From Leishmania infantum JPCM5 (Eukaryota; Euglenozoa; Kinetoplastea; Trypanosomatida; Trypanosomatidae), in the NCBI RefSeq assembly GCF_000002875.2, contig NC_009393.2, forward strand, positions 5,001 to 69,000: 64,000 nucleotides of DNA. The letters are read 5' to 3'. Numbering within the stretch: the first letter of the stretch is position 1; the number at the start of each line of letters is the position of its first letter. Position numbers and translations under genes: made by a program. The notes beneath the pieces were generated by a model that had not been told where the DNA came from, did no database searches, and was given only the letters and a program-made list of their open reading frames with translations. Positions 63,900 through 64,000 of this stretch are shown here, one piece after another.

Positions 63900-64000
63900 G
63901 GGTCGTGCTGAGGCGCAGCGTTCGGCCCGGCTGCTGCTGGCGCCGGTGAAGCCGCGTGGGTGTTGACGGGCTAAGCTGCAGGGCTGTTGCCGATCCGCTC

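Noticed and set aside
1..64000. CRISPR array, bacterial operon signals, riboswitches, rho-independent terminators
   Set aside because: Gene structure is that of a trypanosomatid nuclear chromosome. Repeats present are microsatellites and retroposon-like blocks, with no regular spacer arrays or Shine-Dalgarno sites.

Overview
The window looks like nuclear DNA of a trypanosomatid, most probably Leishmania or a close Leishmaniinae relative. All confident genes are intronless and lie on the + strand, as in a polycistronic unit. They are separated by pyrimidine-rich tracts ending in AG, which is the signature of spliced-leader trans-splicing coupled to polyadenylation. Intergenic DNA is full of (GT)n, (TA)n, poly-T and poly-C tracts, and a SIDER-type retroposon is present. 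From memory, the order endonuclease III, RRM protein, DEAH helicase, RRM proteins, BILBO1, kinesin and ATG8-like repeats resembles Leishmania chromosome 9; I could not check this.

Left part (1-14.7 kb): closely spaced housekeeping genes. These are a TEX9-like coiled-coil protein, the ribosome-biogenesis WD40 protein NSA1/WDR74, a COX6A-like respiratory subunit, a 61-residue orphan, CstF-77/Rna14, a PEX11/GIM5-type glycosomal membrane protein, GlcNAc-PI de-N-acetylase (GPI12/PIG-L) and endonuclease III (NTH1). Just upstream of NTH1 lies a heavily decayed second copy of the same gene, which is the clearest unannotated object in the window.

Centre (12.6-45 kb): three single-RRM proteins sharing near-identical RNP motifs. 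A 1313-residue DEAH-box helicase (RWD domain, two C-terminal zinc knuckles) sits between the first and second. The second and third RRM genes are each followed by 11-12 kb without a recognisable protein gene. These intervals hold a SIDER, two short ORFs that could be microproteins, and a 1.3-kb high-complexity island with frameshifted C2H2-like zinc-finger remnants that may be a dead ingi/L1Tc-type retroelement.

Right part (45-64 kb): cytoskeleton and cell-cycle genes. These are BILBO1 (flagellar pocket collar), a small membrane protein with a mitochondrial-like N terminus, a protein with repeated F-x-P motifs, a kinesin-4-like motor, and a CHFR-like FHA-RING-PBZ ubiquitin ligase. The window ends in two almost identical ATG8-like genes whose C-terminal tails diverge abruptly.

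Gene control here must be mostly post-transcriptional. The useful sequence signals are splice acceptors, long UTRs, the retroposon and upstream ORFs, including a start-stop element two bases before the third RRM gene. Start codons were chosen as the first in-frame ATG after a plausible acceptor. Functional names rest on motifs recognised by eye; no database search was run.
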